Shown piece by piece: positions 1 to 10,140 of a stretch of 43,431 nucleotides of DNA (within the stretch, counting starts at the first letter, position 1; every line of letters begins with the position of its first letter). The position numbers and the translations under genes were made by a program. The notes under the pieces are model-generated. The model was not told the DNA's origin and made no database searches. It saw only the letters and a list, made by a program, of their open reading frames with translations. Origin of the DNA: Psilocybe azurescens (lineage: Eukaryota > Basidiomycota > Agaricomycetes > Agaricales > Agrocybaceae). Location: contig JAJIRX010000259.1 of the NCBI GenBank assembly GCA_023853785.1, forward strand, positions 1 to 43,431, written 5' to 3'.

Positions 1-49
1 CGAACTAAATGTACCGAATTTTCAAATCGAAAATACCGGAGGACGGGTC

Positions 50-1362
50 AACGTTTGACTACCCACAATTTCATGGAATCCCTAAAATCCACAAACAACC
101 TACTGGATTTAGGCCCATAATACCGTGTCACTCGGTTGTATTTAATCCGGCTGCAAAGTTCGTTTCAAAGAGCTTAAACCGCTTGTAAGCGGCTCCTTCT
201 ATCATACACGATGCGAAGGATCTCTTCAGACAAGCCAATTGCGTATAGATTCTTCAAAGAAGTTCTACTTCGTTACTGGAGATGTAGTAGCGTACTATCC
301 GAATATACCACTTAAATCATGCATCGATATCATTTGTATTATGTATGAGGATTGGTTATTAAGTGCTTCGGAACCTGACGATGCTACAAGTCATATTAAT
401 CCTAATTCGTTAGAGAATAACAAGATTAAATTGAACATCTTTAAACGTGCCATCGAGATTGGCAATACGCAATTAATCACACAACATGGTAATAAATATT
501 TTGAGCAACTTAGTGGGCTCGCAATGGGGGTAGCCGATTCACCGGACCTCGCCAACCTTTACGGGTACCACTTTGAAAAGAACTCGAATATTTTAAACCA
601 TCCCGACGTGGTCTTCTACGGAAGATACATCGACGATTGTCTAGGCATCGTTTACGCAGAATCAGCTAACGGCGCTCTCAAGTTACTTGAGAATTCAATT
701 CGTTTTGATGGATGTGTGATTGAATGGGCTGTTTCCGACACTGGATGTCAATTTCTCGACAGCTTCCTCTTTACAAAGTCTGGAAAACTTTGTTGGAAGC
801 CGTATGTCAAGGCCGGAAACAATCGAAACGAGTTCCATGGATATCGCATCACCCAATGGACGTCAAAAGAGGCGTTTACATCGGGAGCTATCCCGGTTAG
901 CCGTGTTATGTAGTTCAAAGGATATCTACATAGAGGCAATTAGAGACCTTAACGCTCTATATCACACGCTGGCTATCCCGAAAAACTAGTCATGTCCTGG
1001 TGTAAGAAAAACATACAAGAACGTTGGGAAAAGCGGTTCGTATCGAGCCGCAGAGCACGACGAAAGTGTTCTTGTACTTAAAACCAGATACGACGAAGTA
1101 TGGAATTGGTTCTCAGCTGCCGAACTTGGTAAAGCTGTTACCGAGTACTGGTCAGAGTGGTATACCCGCTGAGAATGGAGATTACTCAATCTCCGCATCC
1201 AGACCCTTTATCAAACCTAGTGACGATGAGGTGCATGGACTCGATGATGTTAAGCCGGACCTGTTCGCAGTGATCCCGGTTGACGGAGAAGATATGTCAC
1301 GTACCAGACCTTCGGAAGATAGGACTACTCGGAAGTCGTTGGATTGTGTCCCGGAAACGTAA
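50..1362 (+). pseudogene. Penelope-type reverse transcriptase, copy A, frameshifted
   Basis: Conceptual translation gives a PLE reverse transcriptase in pieces. The finger region (about 50-190) has the PKIHK and GFRPIIPCHS blocks. The next open stretch (239-913) carries motif A (TGDVVAYYPNIP), motif B (GLAMGVADSPDLANLY) and motif C (RYIDDCL) with both catalytic Asp residues. A thumb-like region with a GYPEK-like block follows in other frames to about 1362. Frame changes occur near 185 (where two A residues present in copy B are missing) and near 830-900. The catalytic residues survive, but the gene as a whole cannot make one protein. Its role would be copying element RNA onto a DNA 3' end. 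Confidence 0.8.
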
Positions 1363-1732
1363 CACAAATCTATTCGACCTTGCAAATGTATGGAAGAAAA
1401 CAGTTTTTCGTAAACTGGATGAAAACATCGCCGAACAAGGTGGTGTCGTTCCTTGATTCAAGACGTTAATGAAGATTATCAATCTGACTCAGTAAAAGCT
1501 AGTGAACAGAACCCTACTCGTTTATGAAAGCGATAACGAGATAATACTACATCGGCGATCACGGTCTCCAGACCGGGAACATCCAGAATTAGGCAGAAGC
1601 TCCAAAGCGAATAATCGATGAAATAATTACTAGCGACTTTGTCGGCGATCGCTACCCCAAACCCCAAACCGTATGTAATTATTAAAAGCTATAGAGTGAC
1701 TCACATCAACTCACAAGCACACTTTGATTCGT

Positions 1733-1770
1733 AATAGCCAAACCCAAACCCAACCCAACCCAAACCCAAA
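1733..1770. repeat. C-rich telomere-like run before pLTR 1
   Basis: The + strand shows a run of CCCAAA, CCCAA and CCCAAAC units, followed at once by the start of pLTR 1. A similar run with one CCCTAAA lies at about 6923-6957 before pLTR 3. Short CCCCAAAC tracts end each pLTR (about 2537, 3275 and 7680). The units are not the perfect CCCTAA repeat expected for most fungi. They may be degenerate telomere tracts, known at the junctions of endonuclease-deficient PLEs, or simply part of the element. Confidence 0.5.
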
Positions 1771-2540
1771 CCGAACTTACCCAAACAGGTAATACTAACA
1801 ATTACCTCATTAGGGAAGGATACCGCTATTCGCATCGACGGTCGAATTGTCGAAACGTCTCGATCGAGCCAACGGATCTTACCGAAAGCGAAGCACCGCA
1901 GGTTTAGTAAGTAACGCCCAACACCTAGGTTAGTAAGCGTCGCCCGAACACGAAGCACCGCCCGGATTAGTAGGTTCGAACCCAGTAACTCGACCTTGTA
2001 CAAAGTAGGTCGGCCCGGGCCCGGTTTTCTTCGGATTACTGGATAGCGTTAGCGATATGAATAGACTGCTATTATTGCAGAAGTCTATGGTCTATTCTCG
2101 ACCTGGTTGGTAAGCTATTACTCGGATATGACTAACGTTTAGTCAGAAACACTAGATCGGAGCAACTCTAGTCCACCGATTCATAATCAAAGTGACTCGA
2201 TAACTAATCATCCACGATATTATTGGAAACAAGCTTAATCAGCTCTATTGTAATTAGTCAGTAAGACCTCTGACGTTCCCGTTTTAGGACGAGAAAGATT
2301 ACAAAGGTAATACAAAACGATTAGGAATCGATAGTCGATTCGCTAAGAATAGGCGCTTAGCTTAGTAAACACAGCGCTTATTTTAGGAGCATATAGTAAT
2401 ATTCCTTCACGATGCGATAGCTACTGATGAGTCTATAAAGACGAAATGGCTACTTTGGATACCCTCCAAAGCTATTTAGCTAGTATCGCCCCACACTCAT
2501 AGTGTAACACACAGCTTTTTGCATTTTGCGCCCCCTCACC
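1770..2540 (+). repeat. PLE pseudo-LTR, unit 1
   Basis: First of three copies of a ~735-770 bp repeat that begins CGAACTTACCCAAA(C/T)AGG and ends in CACC..CCCCAAAC. It contains a GGTTCGAACCC box at 1973-1983, a TCTATT-type hairpin near 2060-2100 and the hammerhead ribozyme at 2414-2489. It is more diverged than units 2 and 3. The repeat is directly followed by unit 2, so two pLTRs stand in tandem between RT copy A and the ORF1 region of copy B. Confidence 0.85.
2414..2489 (+). ncRNA. Hammerhead ribozyme 1 (type I)
   Basis: All core elements are visible. CTGATGA lies at 2424-2430, stem II is GTCT/AGAC with an ATAA loop (2431-2442), and GAAA is at 2443-2446. Stem III contains a CTTTGG/CCAAAG helix. 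Stem I is closed by GCGATA (2414-2419) with TATCGC (2484-2489), plus GCTA/TAGC next to the core. The predicted cleavage site is after the AUU triplet, between 2476 and 2477. Hammerheads of this kind are established in PLE pLTRs. Stem III is slightly less regular than in units 2 and 3. Confidence 0.88.
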
Positions 2541-2661
2541 CCAAACCGAACTTACCCAAATAGGTAATTCTAACAATTGCCTTATTAGGGAAGGATGTAC
2601 GATATGTATCTCGGGACCGGCACTTTCCCCACGAGCGGATCGTTCGAAAACGAAGCACCGC

Positions 2662-2740
2662 TGGCTTAGTAAGCTGCCCAACACCTAGGTTAGTAAGCAG
2701 CCCAACACGATGCATCGCCCGGATTAGTAGGTTCGAACCC
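2662..2740 (+). promoter_or_regulatory. Candidate Pol III A-box/B-box pair in pLTR
   Basis: TGGCTTAGT at 2662-2670 resembles a tRNA A box (TRGCNNARY), and GGTTCGAACCC at 2730-2740 is a perfect B box, about 60 bases downstream. The B box recurs in unit 1 (1973-1983) and, with one change (GATTCGAACCC), in unit 3 (7136-7146). A-box-like TGGTTTAGT stands at 7069-7077. A tRNA-like fold was not established. Pol III use is inference. Confidence 0.4.
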
Positions 2741-3144
2741 AGTAGTCCGGATCGTTGACCGGTACCTTGGCCCCGGATTTATCCGGATAGCATAAGTACA
2801 GGAATAGACAATTATAAAGTCTAGTGTCTATTCTACGACACGATTGGTAAGCTATTACACTGACATGACTAATCTTTTAGTCAGATTGACCGATTGGAGC
2901 AATCCGGTCTCGTCAATTCATAATCAAGATGAATTGATCACTAATCCACCGATGTTATTGGTAATGAGTCGATCGACTCTATTGTAATCAGTCAGCAAGA
3001 CCCTTGACGTTCTCGCATTTGCGAGAAAGATTACAAAGATAACAATAAAAGGATGAGTAATCAATAGTCGATTCGCTAAGAATAGGCGCTTAGCTTAGTA
3101 AACGCGCGCCTATTTTAAGAGCATTTAGTAATATTCCTTACATA

Positions 3145-3219
3145 CGATAGCTACTGATGAGTCTATAAAGACGAAATGGCTACTTTGGATAACCCTCCAA
3201 AGTCATTTAGCACATATCG
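3145..3219 (+). ncRNA. Hammerhead ribozyme 2 (type I)
   Basis: Stem I is CGATA/TATCG plus GCTA/TAGC. The core is CTGATGA, with stem II GTCT-ATAA-AGAC and then GAAA. Stem III is AUG/CAU, then after a short bulge ACTTTGG/CCAAAGT. The cleavage triplet is AUU, so the cut is predicted between 3207 and 3208. All conserved core bases are intact. It lies 731 bases from the cleavage site of ribozyme 1 and about 4409 from that of ribozyme 3. Confidence 0.92.
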
Positions 3220-3295
3220 CCCTACACTCATAGTGTAACCTGCAGATTTCGCTTTTAGCACCACCTCTCCCCAAACCCATACTGCACTATCGCCA

Positions 3296-4440
3296 ACATG
3301 TCCTTCTCATCCAATTCTACTGCTTTCGCTCGTGCCATGTCCCCCACCTGGATGCACTCGCCCAGGCCGTTGTCTCCAACACCGTCAGCGGACAACTCGA
3401 CGACGACAAGAACGGCGCTTTTCCGACAAGAGCTCGTCATGCGTCCTCCAGAAGAAAATAGCTGAGTGTCGCTCCATCGATAACGTCTTAGACTGCGTTT
3501 ATTTCGATTTCAGGATTGCGCTTAGGGAACCGCTACTCTCCTTCGCATCGTGGTGCGATAAGAGGCAACGGTCAAGGCTTCTCTTGAGCGCCTTGAAAAA
3601 TCCCTTGCTGCAAAGTCTATTCCCAACCGCCTTAGCGTCAAGGCGCCGGAATTCCAATTCACAAAGGAATTTTCGGACTCAGGCTCAGCTGGTGTCGCTA
3701 CGGCACGGCAAGCTTTCGCTTCCGCTGACGGAGACTTTCCAGTCTTCGATCAACGAAACGGCCAGATTGGCCAAGAAAGAGCGAGCTCAAGTTTTGGGAG
3801 GACAAGTGTAACACCGACACCGTCTACGAAGCCCACGCTAAAGTCGTTTCAGACACCTGGAGCGACCGGCGTTCAGGCTACCTTATGCCCGTCATCGTCA
3901 AGGATGCTACGGGTCATCAGAAGATAGGTCGGTGGGAAGTATCCCCGCAGAAAGTGGCAGAGCGTGATGCACTCAGCATCGCACTGCCCCTTTTCTGCAA
4001 TCAGATCAATACTCTTGTAGAGATGCGCCACCGCGCTCGCCAAGAAGATTGAGAAGAAAAAGGATACTGCAGCGCAAGCTGACGTCGAGATGGCCGATGC
4101 GACCAAACCAGGTCCATCGATTCAGTCCCTTATCGATAAGGGCCTGAATGCACGTCTCAAGCTGAACCTTGTACCGGCAGGCAAGAAGGCAAGTATTAGT
4201 TACCCTTCACCTGCAATTCTTGATACTAATTACTACCGTAATTATCCAGACATTGTCTGGCCAGAATTCGTCCAAGGCCCCTCCTCCCAAGCAATCCGGT
4301 TCCAAACCGAATTCTTGAAACAGTCGAACAAACCCAAGCCGGCCACCAAGGCCAATTCGAAAGTCGACAACAAGAAGAAAGGGAAAGGGAAGGCTCCCGT
4401 CAAGGTCGATCACAAAGGAAAAGGAAAGGCAAGAGCTTAG
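3296..4440 (+). pseudogene. ORF1-like protein of PLE copy B, frameshifted
   Basis: The stretch between the 5' pLTR and RT holds a coherent but broken coding region. It starts near ATG 3298. A middle piece (about 3780-4050) reads through a block with TVYEAHAKVVSDTW and GRWEVSPQKVAERDA. A last piece (about 4040-4437) starts from KKIEKKKDTAAQ, includes VEMADATKPGPSIQSL, and ends in a Lys-rich tail (KKKGKGK, HKGKGKARA) before TAG at 4438. The basic tail suits nucleic-acid binding. I do not recognise the family; calling it ORF1 of the element is inference from its position between pLTR and RT. At least two frame changes break it. Confidence 0.5.
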
Positions 4441-4559
4441 CGGTCTTACGTCCGAACACACCCTCCGTACGTCCCGCTTATCCTTCTACTATACCTGACG
4501 AAATACTGACTTACTCCTGGGACCACGCAGTCACCTTCGTACACTTACATACCCCGCTA

Positions 4560-6603
4560 TCGTTTATATTGGCAGGCCAGTTTGGTAATAGTGTACATTG
4601 TAGCGACGGAGTATCAGTTCCCGTAGAAATAGCAAATGATTTATCTCTCGGATTGAAATATATGCTTTTTGTCCCCCTCTAAAGATCTGATCATGAGTGC
4701 ATGGAAAGACTTTCAGCGAAGAATTAGATGGCGTATCTATTTTTGTTTAAAGAGGGACTTAATAAGCCGTTTGACCCAGATTATAGTGTGGCGTCTAAGA
4801 AAAAACAGCACCACCTATGTTACCGCAATGGATGGAACTTGGCCTTGTGATGGGACGTCGGTCACGTTACTAAAACGATCGCAAGTATCCCTGACGAGAC
4901 GCTTAAGGAGATGCGTAAGCAAGCGTTCTCTCCTAAACGCGACAAGATCCTCCGATTCTTATTGGATAACAACTATGTTATTACGATGACTGATAAGAAC
5001 CTTGGCCTAGCGGTGTCAGAACGCGACTGGCTTAAACGAAACGAGTTGAAATTACTCGAAAATGAACGCAACTACGCAAAGTTGGAATTCGTAGATGCGC
5101 TTGAATAATGAAAACAAAAGCAAAACAAATGCGTCAACTTCGCCACTATGGCAGAAGACCATTTAATGCTTAACGAACTTAACTTACCAGATTACTTCCG
5201 ATCCAAAATACCGGAGGATGGATCTACGTTTGATTACCCACAATTTCATGGCATACCTAAAATCCACAAGAAGCCTACTGGATTTAGGCCCATAATACCG
5301 TGTCATTCGGTCGTATTTAATCCGGCTGCTAAGTTCATATCAAAGAGCTTAAACCGCTTGTAAAAGCGGCTCCTTCTATCATTCACGGTACGAAGGACCT
5401 CTTCACGAGGTTAAGCCAATTGCGTATAGACTCCAGACGAAAGTTTTACTTTGTCACAGGAGATGTTGTCGCCTATTACCCGAATATACCGCTTAAATCG
5501 TGCATAGAAATCATTTGTTCAATGTACGAGGAGTGGCTTTTAAGCAATTCGGATGCGGACGACGCATTGTCACACCTTAATCCTAATTCGTTAGAGAATA
5601 ATAAGATTAAGTTAAACATCTTTAAAAATGCCATCGAGATTGGCAATACGCAATTAATCACACAACATGGTGATAAATACTTTGAACAACTAAGTGGACT
5701 CGCAATGGGGGTCGCGGATTCTCCCGATCTTGCCAACCTTTATGGATACCATTTCGAAAAATGTTCAAAGATATTAGACCATCCCGACGTGGCCTTCTAT
5801 GGAAGGTACATCGACGATTGCCTCGGCTTAGTTTACGCAGAATCAGCGCAAGCAGCCCTCGACTTTGTTGAAAAGACAATTCGTTTTGATGAATGTGTGA
5901 TTGAATGGGCTGTTTCAGAGACTGGATGTCAATTTCTCGACAGCTTCCTTTTCAAGAAGTCTGGAAAACTTCAATGGAAGCCGTATGTCAAGTCTGGAAA
6001 CAATCGAGAACGAGTTCCATGGGTATCACATCATCCGTTGGACGTCAAAAGAGGCGTCTACATCGGTGAGTTATCCCGGTTAGCCGTGTTATGTAGTTCA
6101 AAGGATATCTACATAGAGGCAATTAGAGACCTTAACGCTCTCTATTTAACGCGCGGCTATCCCGAAAAACTAGTCATAAGCTGGTGTAAGAAAAACATAC
6201 AAGAACGTTGGGAAAAACGATTTGCACCGCGAGTCGTAGAGCACGACGAAGGTGTTCTTGTACTTAAAACCAGATTCGACGACGTATGGAATTGGTTCTC
6301 AGCTGCCGAACTTGGAAAAGCTGTTACCGAGTACTGGTCAGAGTGGTACGACCACGCTGAGAAAGGAGACTTCAGTGCCTCCGCATCCAGACCCTTTATC
6401 AAACCAAGTGACGAGGATGAACACGACCTCAGTGATGTCAGACCGGGAGCTGTTTGCGCTGGCTTCAACTTGACGGAGACGAAGTGTACGTTCGGACTTG
6501 AGGAAGATAGGACTACTCGGAAGTCGTTGGATAGTGTCCCGGAAACGCAACACAAATCTATTCGACCTTGCAAATGTATGGAAGAAAACAGTCTTTCGTA
6601 AAC
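4560..6603 (+). pseudogene. Penelope-type reverse transcriptase, copy B, frameshifted
   Basis: Pieces in order: an N-terminal segment (about 4590-4900) with stops; TDKNLGLAV and a LLENERNYAKL block (4911-5108); PKIHKKPTGFRPIIP (5148-5363); and the RT core with thumb and tail (5420-6601, 393 residues). In that last piece motif A is residues 11-24 with catalytic D15, motif B is GLAMGVADSPDLANLY at 93-108, and motif C is YIDD at 130-133. A GYPEK-like thumb block follows. The protein ends without a GIY-YIG domain. The core from 5420 is open, so this is the best preserved RT in the window. Breaks lie near 5106 (stops) and at 5350-5362, where the frame moves by -1. Confidence 0.85.
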
Positions 6604-6956
6604 TGGATGAAAACATCGCCGAGGGAAGGTGGTGTCGTCCCTCACGATTCAAAGACGTCGTTGAAGAATATCAATCTGACTCAGACAAAGCTACTGAACA
6701 GATACCCATTGAAAGCGATGGTGAAGATATTATACTACACCGACGTTCACGATCTCCAGATCGGGAACATCCAGAATTCGGCAGAAGCTCAAAAGCGAAT
6801 AACCGATGAGAAAATTACTAGCGACTTTGTCGCGATGCGCTACCCCAAACCCCAAACCGTATGTAATTTTCATGCTATAGAGTGACCTACATCAACTCAC
6901 AAGCACATCTTGATTCGTAATAGCCAAACCCAAACCCAAACCCAATCAACCCTAAA

Positions 6957-7690
6957 CCGAACTTACCCAAATAGGTAATTCTAACAATTGCCTTATTAGG
7001 GAAGGATGTACGAGATGTATCTCGGGACCGGCACTTTCCTCACGAACGGATCGTTCCGTAAGCACCGCTGGTTTAGTAAGCTGCCCAACACCTAGGTTAG
7101 TAAGCAGCCCAACACGATGCACTGCCGGATTAGTAGATTCGAACCCAGTAGTCCGGATCGTTGACCGGTACCTTGGCCCCGGATTTATCCGGGTAGCATA
7201 AATACATGAATAGACAATTATAAAGTCTAGTGTCTATTCTCGACACGATTGGTAAGCTATTACACTGACATGACTAATCTTTTAGTCAGATTGACCGATT
7301 GGAGCAATCCGGTCTCGTCGATTCATAATCAAGATGAATTGATCACTAATCCACCCCACGATGTTATTAGCAATGAGTCGATCGACTCTATTGTAATCAG
7401 TCAGCAAGACCCTTGACGTTCTCGCAGTCACGAGAAAGATTACAAAGATAACAATAAAAGGATGAGTAATCAATAGTCAATTCACTAAGAATAGGCGCTT
7501 AGCTTAGTAAACGCGCTTCTATTTTAAGAGCATTTAGTAATATTCCTTACATACGATAGCTACTGATGAGTCTATAAAGACGAAATGGCTACTTTGGATA
7601 ACCCTCCAAAGTCATTTAGCACATATCGCCCCCACACTCATAGTGTAACTTGCAGATTTCGCTTTTAGCACCACCTCTCCCCAAACCCCA
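6957..7690 (+). repeat. PLE pseudo-LTR, unit 3 (3' end of copy B)
   Basis: Near-identical by eye to unit 2, with the same B-box-like site (7136-7146), hairpins and ribozyme. It ends in CACC..CCCCAAACCCCAAAC at about 7675-7690, where the reversed SEC61 coding sequence takes over. Confidence 0.85.
7554..7628 (+). ncRNA. Hammerhead ribozyme 3 (type I)
   Basis: Same core, stem II and stem III as ribozyme 2, apparently identical over the motif. CGATA (7554-7558) pairs with TATCG (7624-7628). Predicted cleavage is between 7616 and 7617. Together with ribozyme 2 it could trim a unit-length copy B transcript of about 4.4 kb. Confidence 0.92.
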
Positions 7691-8886
7691 AACGGTGGGG
7701 ACATGTAGTATGTGATCCTGCCTGTGGACCAGAGTTGCGGGAGTCTTCGATAAACTGCAGATCCAAGTGAAGGAAAGAGGAAGGGAACAAGTAGCAAGAG
7801 AATGGTGAAAAAACCACGACAGTGAAAAATTCCAACATCCTTGGAAGAAAATACAAACTAACCTCCCACACACCCAAAAACTTAAACGAAAATTGCTCGT
7901 CAACGCGCTCTACAGTATGATCGGCGTATTGCTTGTGTAGAACAGCTTGATCGGGTACGTCCCCCGCTGTCCTCTGAACCGATTACTCTTCACAGGGATC
8001 ACGACCGTAAAGCCCTGCAAGTAGATCACCACTCGCGAATATGACCACCATCGAGATCAGAGACATCAAATTCGGGAGCCCCTCCTCCAAAACTCCTCCC
8101 TGAGTGCCTGGCCTTTATCGTGCCAAGTAAAAAGCAGATGGAAGAGCGCTGACGAGTGCGCCTTCAATTTCGCTCCTGTGCCCGATGTTCACAGTGGTAG
8201 GCGAGAACGCCTTCCAGATGATTGACTTACAGATATTGGTTGGGATGAAGAGGCAGATGTCGATTCCGAGGCCCAACGGCTGGTCGTGAGAGCCCTGTGA
8301 GGACGTAGATCGTGGATTAGCCGAGGGTAATAATGAGAGCGAAGACTGCGACGTCTTAGTCAGTATGTGCTTCTTCAGCGCACATGTACATATGAATGAT
8401 AAAGACACTGGAATAAAAGAAGAGAATGTGAATGGAGGAGGGTTGGAAATGTGTACCACACAAGACGATACGGCACTCACGTTTCTGAGCACAGAACAAT
8501 GCCCGATCATTCTTAACACTGAAATCGACATCCATAAGATTGGTACCCACCAAAAGTTGTATATCATTCCAGAACTGATAATAAGCGTGATTCAGAGTTC
8601 CATGAGTGTTCCATGGTTAGAAGCCTGGTTGACGCAGGTCCAGTAGAGCGGGTCAGACGAGTCGGAGGACATGATACCGTACAGGGGCACTTGCGAGCAC
8701 ACCAGGAAGATGAGAAGTGTTACCGCTGTCCATAGTACCTTTTGGTTTTTGGTTGAATATGACCTTGTGATATGAGGGTCATTACATATTGTGTGGGGTC
8801 AAATGAAAGGAAGGTACTTTACGATCGGGTGAGGAAACTTCTGGTGGTCTGGGTAAGAAAGGCCGGATGAGGTTGAGAAACCGAAC
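7691..8886 (-). pseudogene. sec61A: SEC61 alpha translocon subunit, pseudogene copy A (3' end replaced by PLE)
   Basis: SEC61 alpha is the multi-spanning channel subunit of the ER protein translocon. Reading leftward from about 8886, the family sequence is recognised block by block: GFLNLIRPFLP, an intron (GTACC..CACAAG), [43 protein letters not shown], an intron, [24 protein letters not shown], and lastly ITYYMSPP. At least one in-frame stop (TGA after GTLMEL, near 8593) and several frame changes break it. After MSPP at 7691 the PLE pLTR begins, so the last third of the gene is missing. The start codon would lie on a separate first exon that was not identified. Gene X diverges on the other strand. 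Confidence 0.88.
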
Positions 8887-8934
8887 AGGACGCTATATGT
8901 CGAGCAGCAACAGTAGTATTATCGCTTGCGGCGC

Positions 8935-10140
8935 TGACAATATTGCTGCAGGAAGCGAAGCAGCAGCTGCAACTGAAGACTCAGAGGGAGAAAGAGAAAG
9001 GGGGATTTTCAACCCCAGCCGTATTCGTCGTCATAGCCGCTGCCATACTCGGCATCTCCGTCCCGCTTGCTGTCCTCCTGAGCTGCACCTAACCCTAACC
9101 CTGTCTCTGCCAAGGTCCACAGACTCCCGCTCAAGCCAAAGCCCTCACGTCCTTCATCGTCTTCATTGAATGCCCGCCTCTAATCTCACCCACTGTGCCG
9201 CCAGCGCATTCCATCCTCGGGCCTCAAAGTGCTCGCCTACCTCTATCGCACGGTCTCGTACGGCTTCGAGAAGTAGTACAGAATCGACACGACACGCGCC
9301 GCTGCCGCTGCCTCTGCGGCGTCCTCAGTCCAACACCGGTGTCTGATCCCGATGCGTCTGTTGTCGAAGGATAGCGATGACGAATTTGTTGCTGATGCAC
9401 CTTCAACTTCAAGGGCAGCCTTGGATGTGAAGTATCGCCGTGGATCTGGTATCCGCGTCGCTGATTCTTCGAATCAGAGCTCAAGTCGCTTTGGCCCCAT
9501 CCAACTCGTCAAGGATGACGACGACTATGCTGCCACCAAGAATGACGATTCTGACCACATTTTAACAGTACGCGCTCCTCTGCTGAGCGCAGACAGCGTA
9601 TTGCGGATGCTCGAAATCCACGAGGCGCTCCTCGCTATTCGATTGAAGGGCTTCTTGATGTTTCCGGATGTGCCGAAGACAGCTCGATGTGCAGTTCTTC
9701 GAGGGGTCGCGTGGTAGGTGTGCATTGGATTAGGAGCGGTCAAGAGAACAAGAGGAGGAGGATGTACAAGGTCGAGCGCGAGATGCGCAAGATCCAGCTC
9801 GAGCAGCAACAGCCCGCTTCCGTCACTGCTCCTTCCCCCAACGACACCCAGATCCCCGCCCGCCCCATCCGATTCTCCCTTTCCTCACTCTCCCCCGAAC
9901 CCATGTCTGTCTCCAGATCGGCACGCCAGCGCCGCGCCGTGCTGCCCACATCGTACATGATTGTGCAAGGAGTCCGGCGGAGTTGGGTCGGGTTATTACA
10001 ATGGAAAAAGGATTAGGGAGGGGCTTGAGCGGGCTGAGGACGTGTGCGTAGGCTGCTACTGAAGATAGCGAAGGTTGCGCGCAGGAGATGGAGGAGTATG
10101 ACGCGTTGTTGGTTGTGGATTGCTATGCTGGGGTGGATAC
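8935..10140 (+). pseudogene. Gene X, copy A: unrecognised membrane/coiled-coil protein, broken
   Basis: This coding-like stretch is homologous to the reversed region 27476-28990. Recognisable blocks: EAKQQLQLKTQREKEKGGF followed by a hydrophobic segment (FVVIAAAILGISVPLAVLL, about 9012-9080); a second hydrophobic block ending FIECPPLI; KVLAYLYRTVSYGFEK (about 9225-9275); DSDDEFVADAPSTS (about 9365); a basic/acidic linker; SRSARQRRAVLPTSYM (about 9910-9960); and an EMEEYD-type end near 10090-10130. The blocks sit in different frames and are separated by stops. I do not recognise the family; a membrane protein with a coiled coil is inferred from hydrophobicity and heptad-like charge. It is transcribed divergently from SEC61. 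Confidence 0.55.

Larger units (their letters stand above)
1..2540 (+). mobile_element. Penelope-like retroelement copy A (3' part)
   Basis: This is the 3' portion of a Penelope-like element cut by the left window edge. Positions 1-1690 align by eye with about 5170-6895 of copy B, covering the end of the RT N-terminal region, the RT core, the thumb and the C-terminal tail. A structured repeat (pLTR 1) and a hammerhead ribozyme follow. The next pLTR begins directly at about 2541, so the element is joined head-to-tail to copy B. Tandem pLTRs are a known habit of PLEs. No GIY-YIG endonuclease motif was seen downstream of RT, as in the endonuclease-deficient telomeric PLEs (Athena, Coprina). Assignment to Coprina specifically is inference. 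Confidence 0.8.
2541..3285 (+). repeat. PLE pseudo-LTR, unit 2
   Basis: Second repeat copy, very close to unit 3 (6957-7690). It is rich in self-complementary segments: GAATAGACA with TGTCTATTC (2801-2835), TTCTCGCA with TGCGAGAA (about 3011-3027), and AATAGGCGC with GCGCCTATT (about 3089-3117), then the hammerhead at 3145-3219. It serves as the 3' repeat of copy A and the 5' repeat of copy B. Confidence 0.85.
2541..7690 (+). mobile_element. Penelope-like retroelement copy B (pLTR-ORF1-RT-pLTR)
   Basis: A full-length but decayed element: 5' pLTR (2541-3285), an ORF1-like region (3296-4440), an RT region (4560-6603), a C-rich run (6923-6957) and a 3' pLTR (6957-7690). The right end passes without a gap into the middle of a reversed SEC61 alpha pseudogene. 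The 3' end of the element therefore faces the chromosome interior and its 5' end faces left. This is the orientation expected when reverse transcription starts from a broken or telomeric 3' end. No target-site duplication can be judged, because the left counterpart of the SEC61 break is not in the window. Confidence 0.8.

Noticed and set aside
1770..7690. Reading the ~735-bp repeats as LTRs of an LTR retrotransposon
   Set aside because: The RT is of Penelope type, the repeats carry hammerheads and lack TG..CA ends, and they stand in direct tandem, as PLE pLTRs do.
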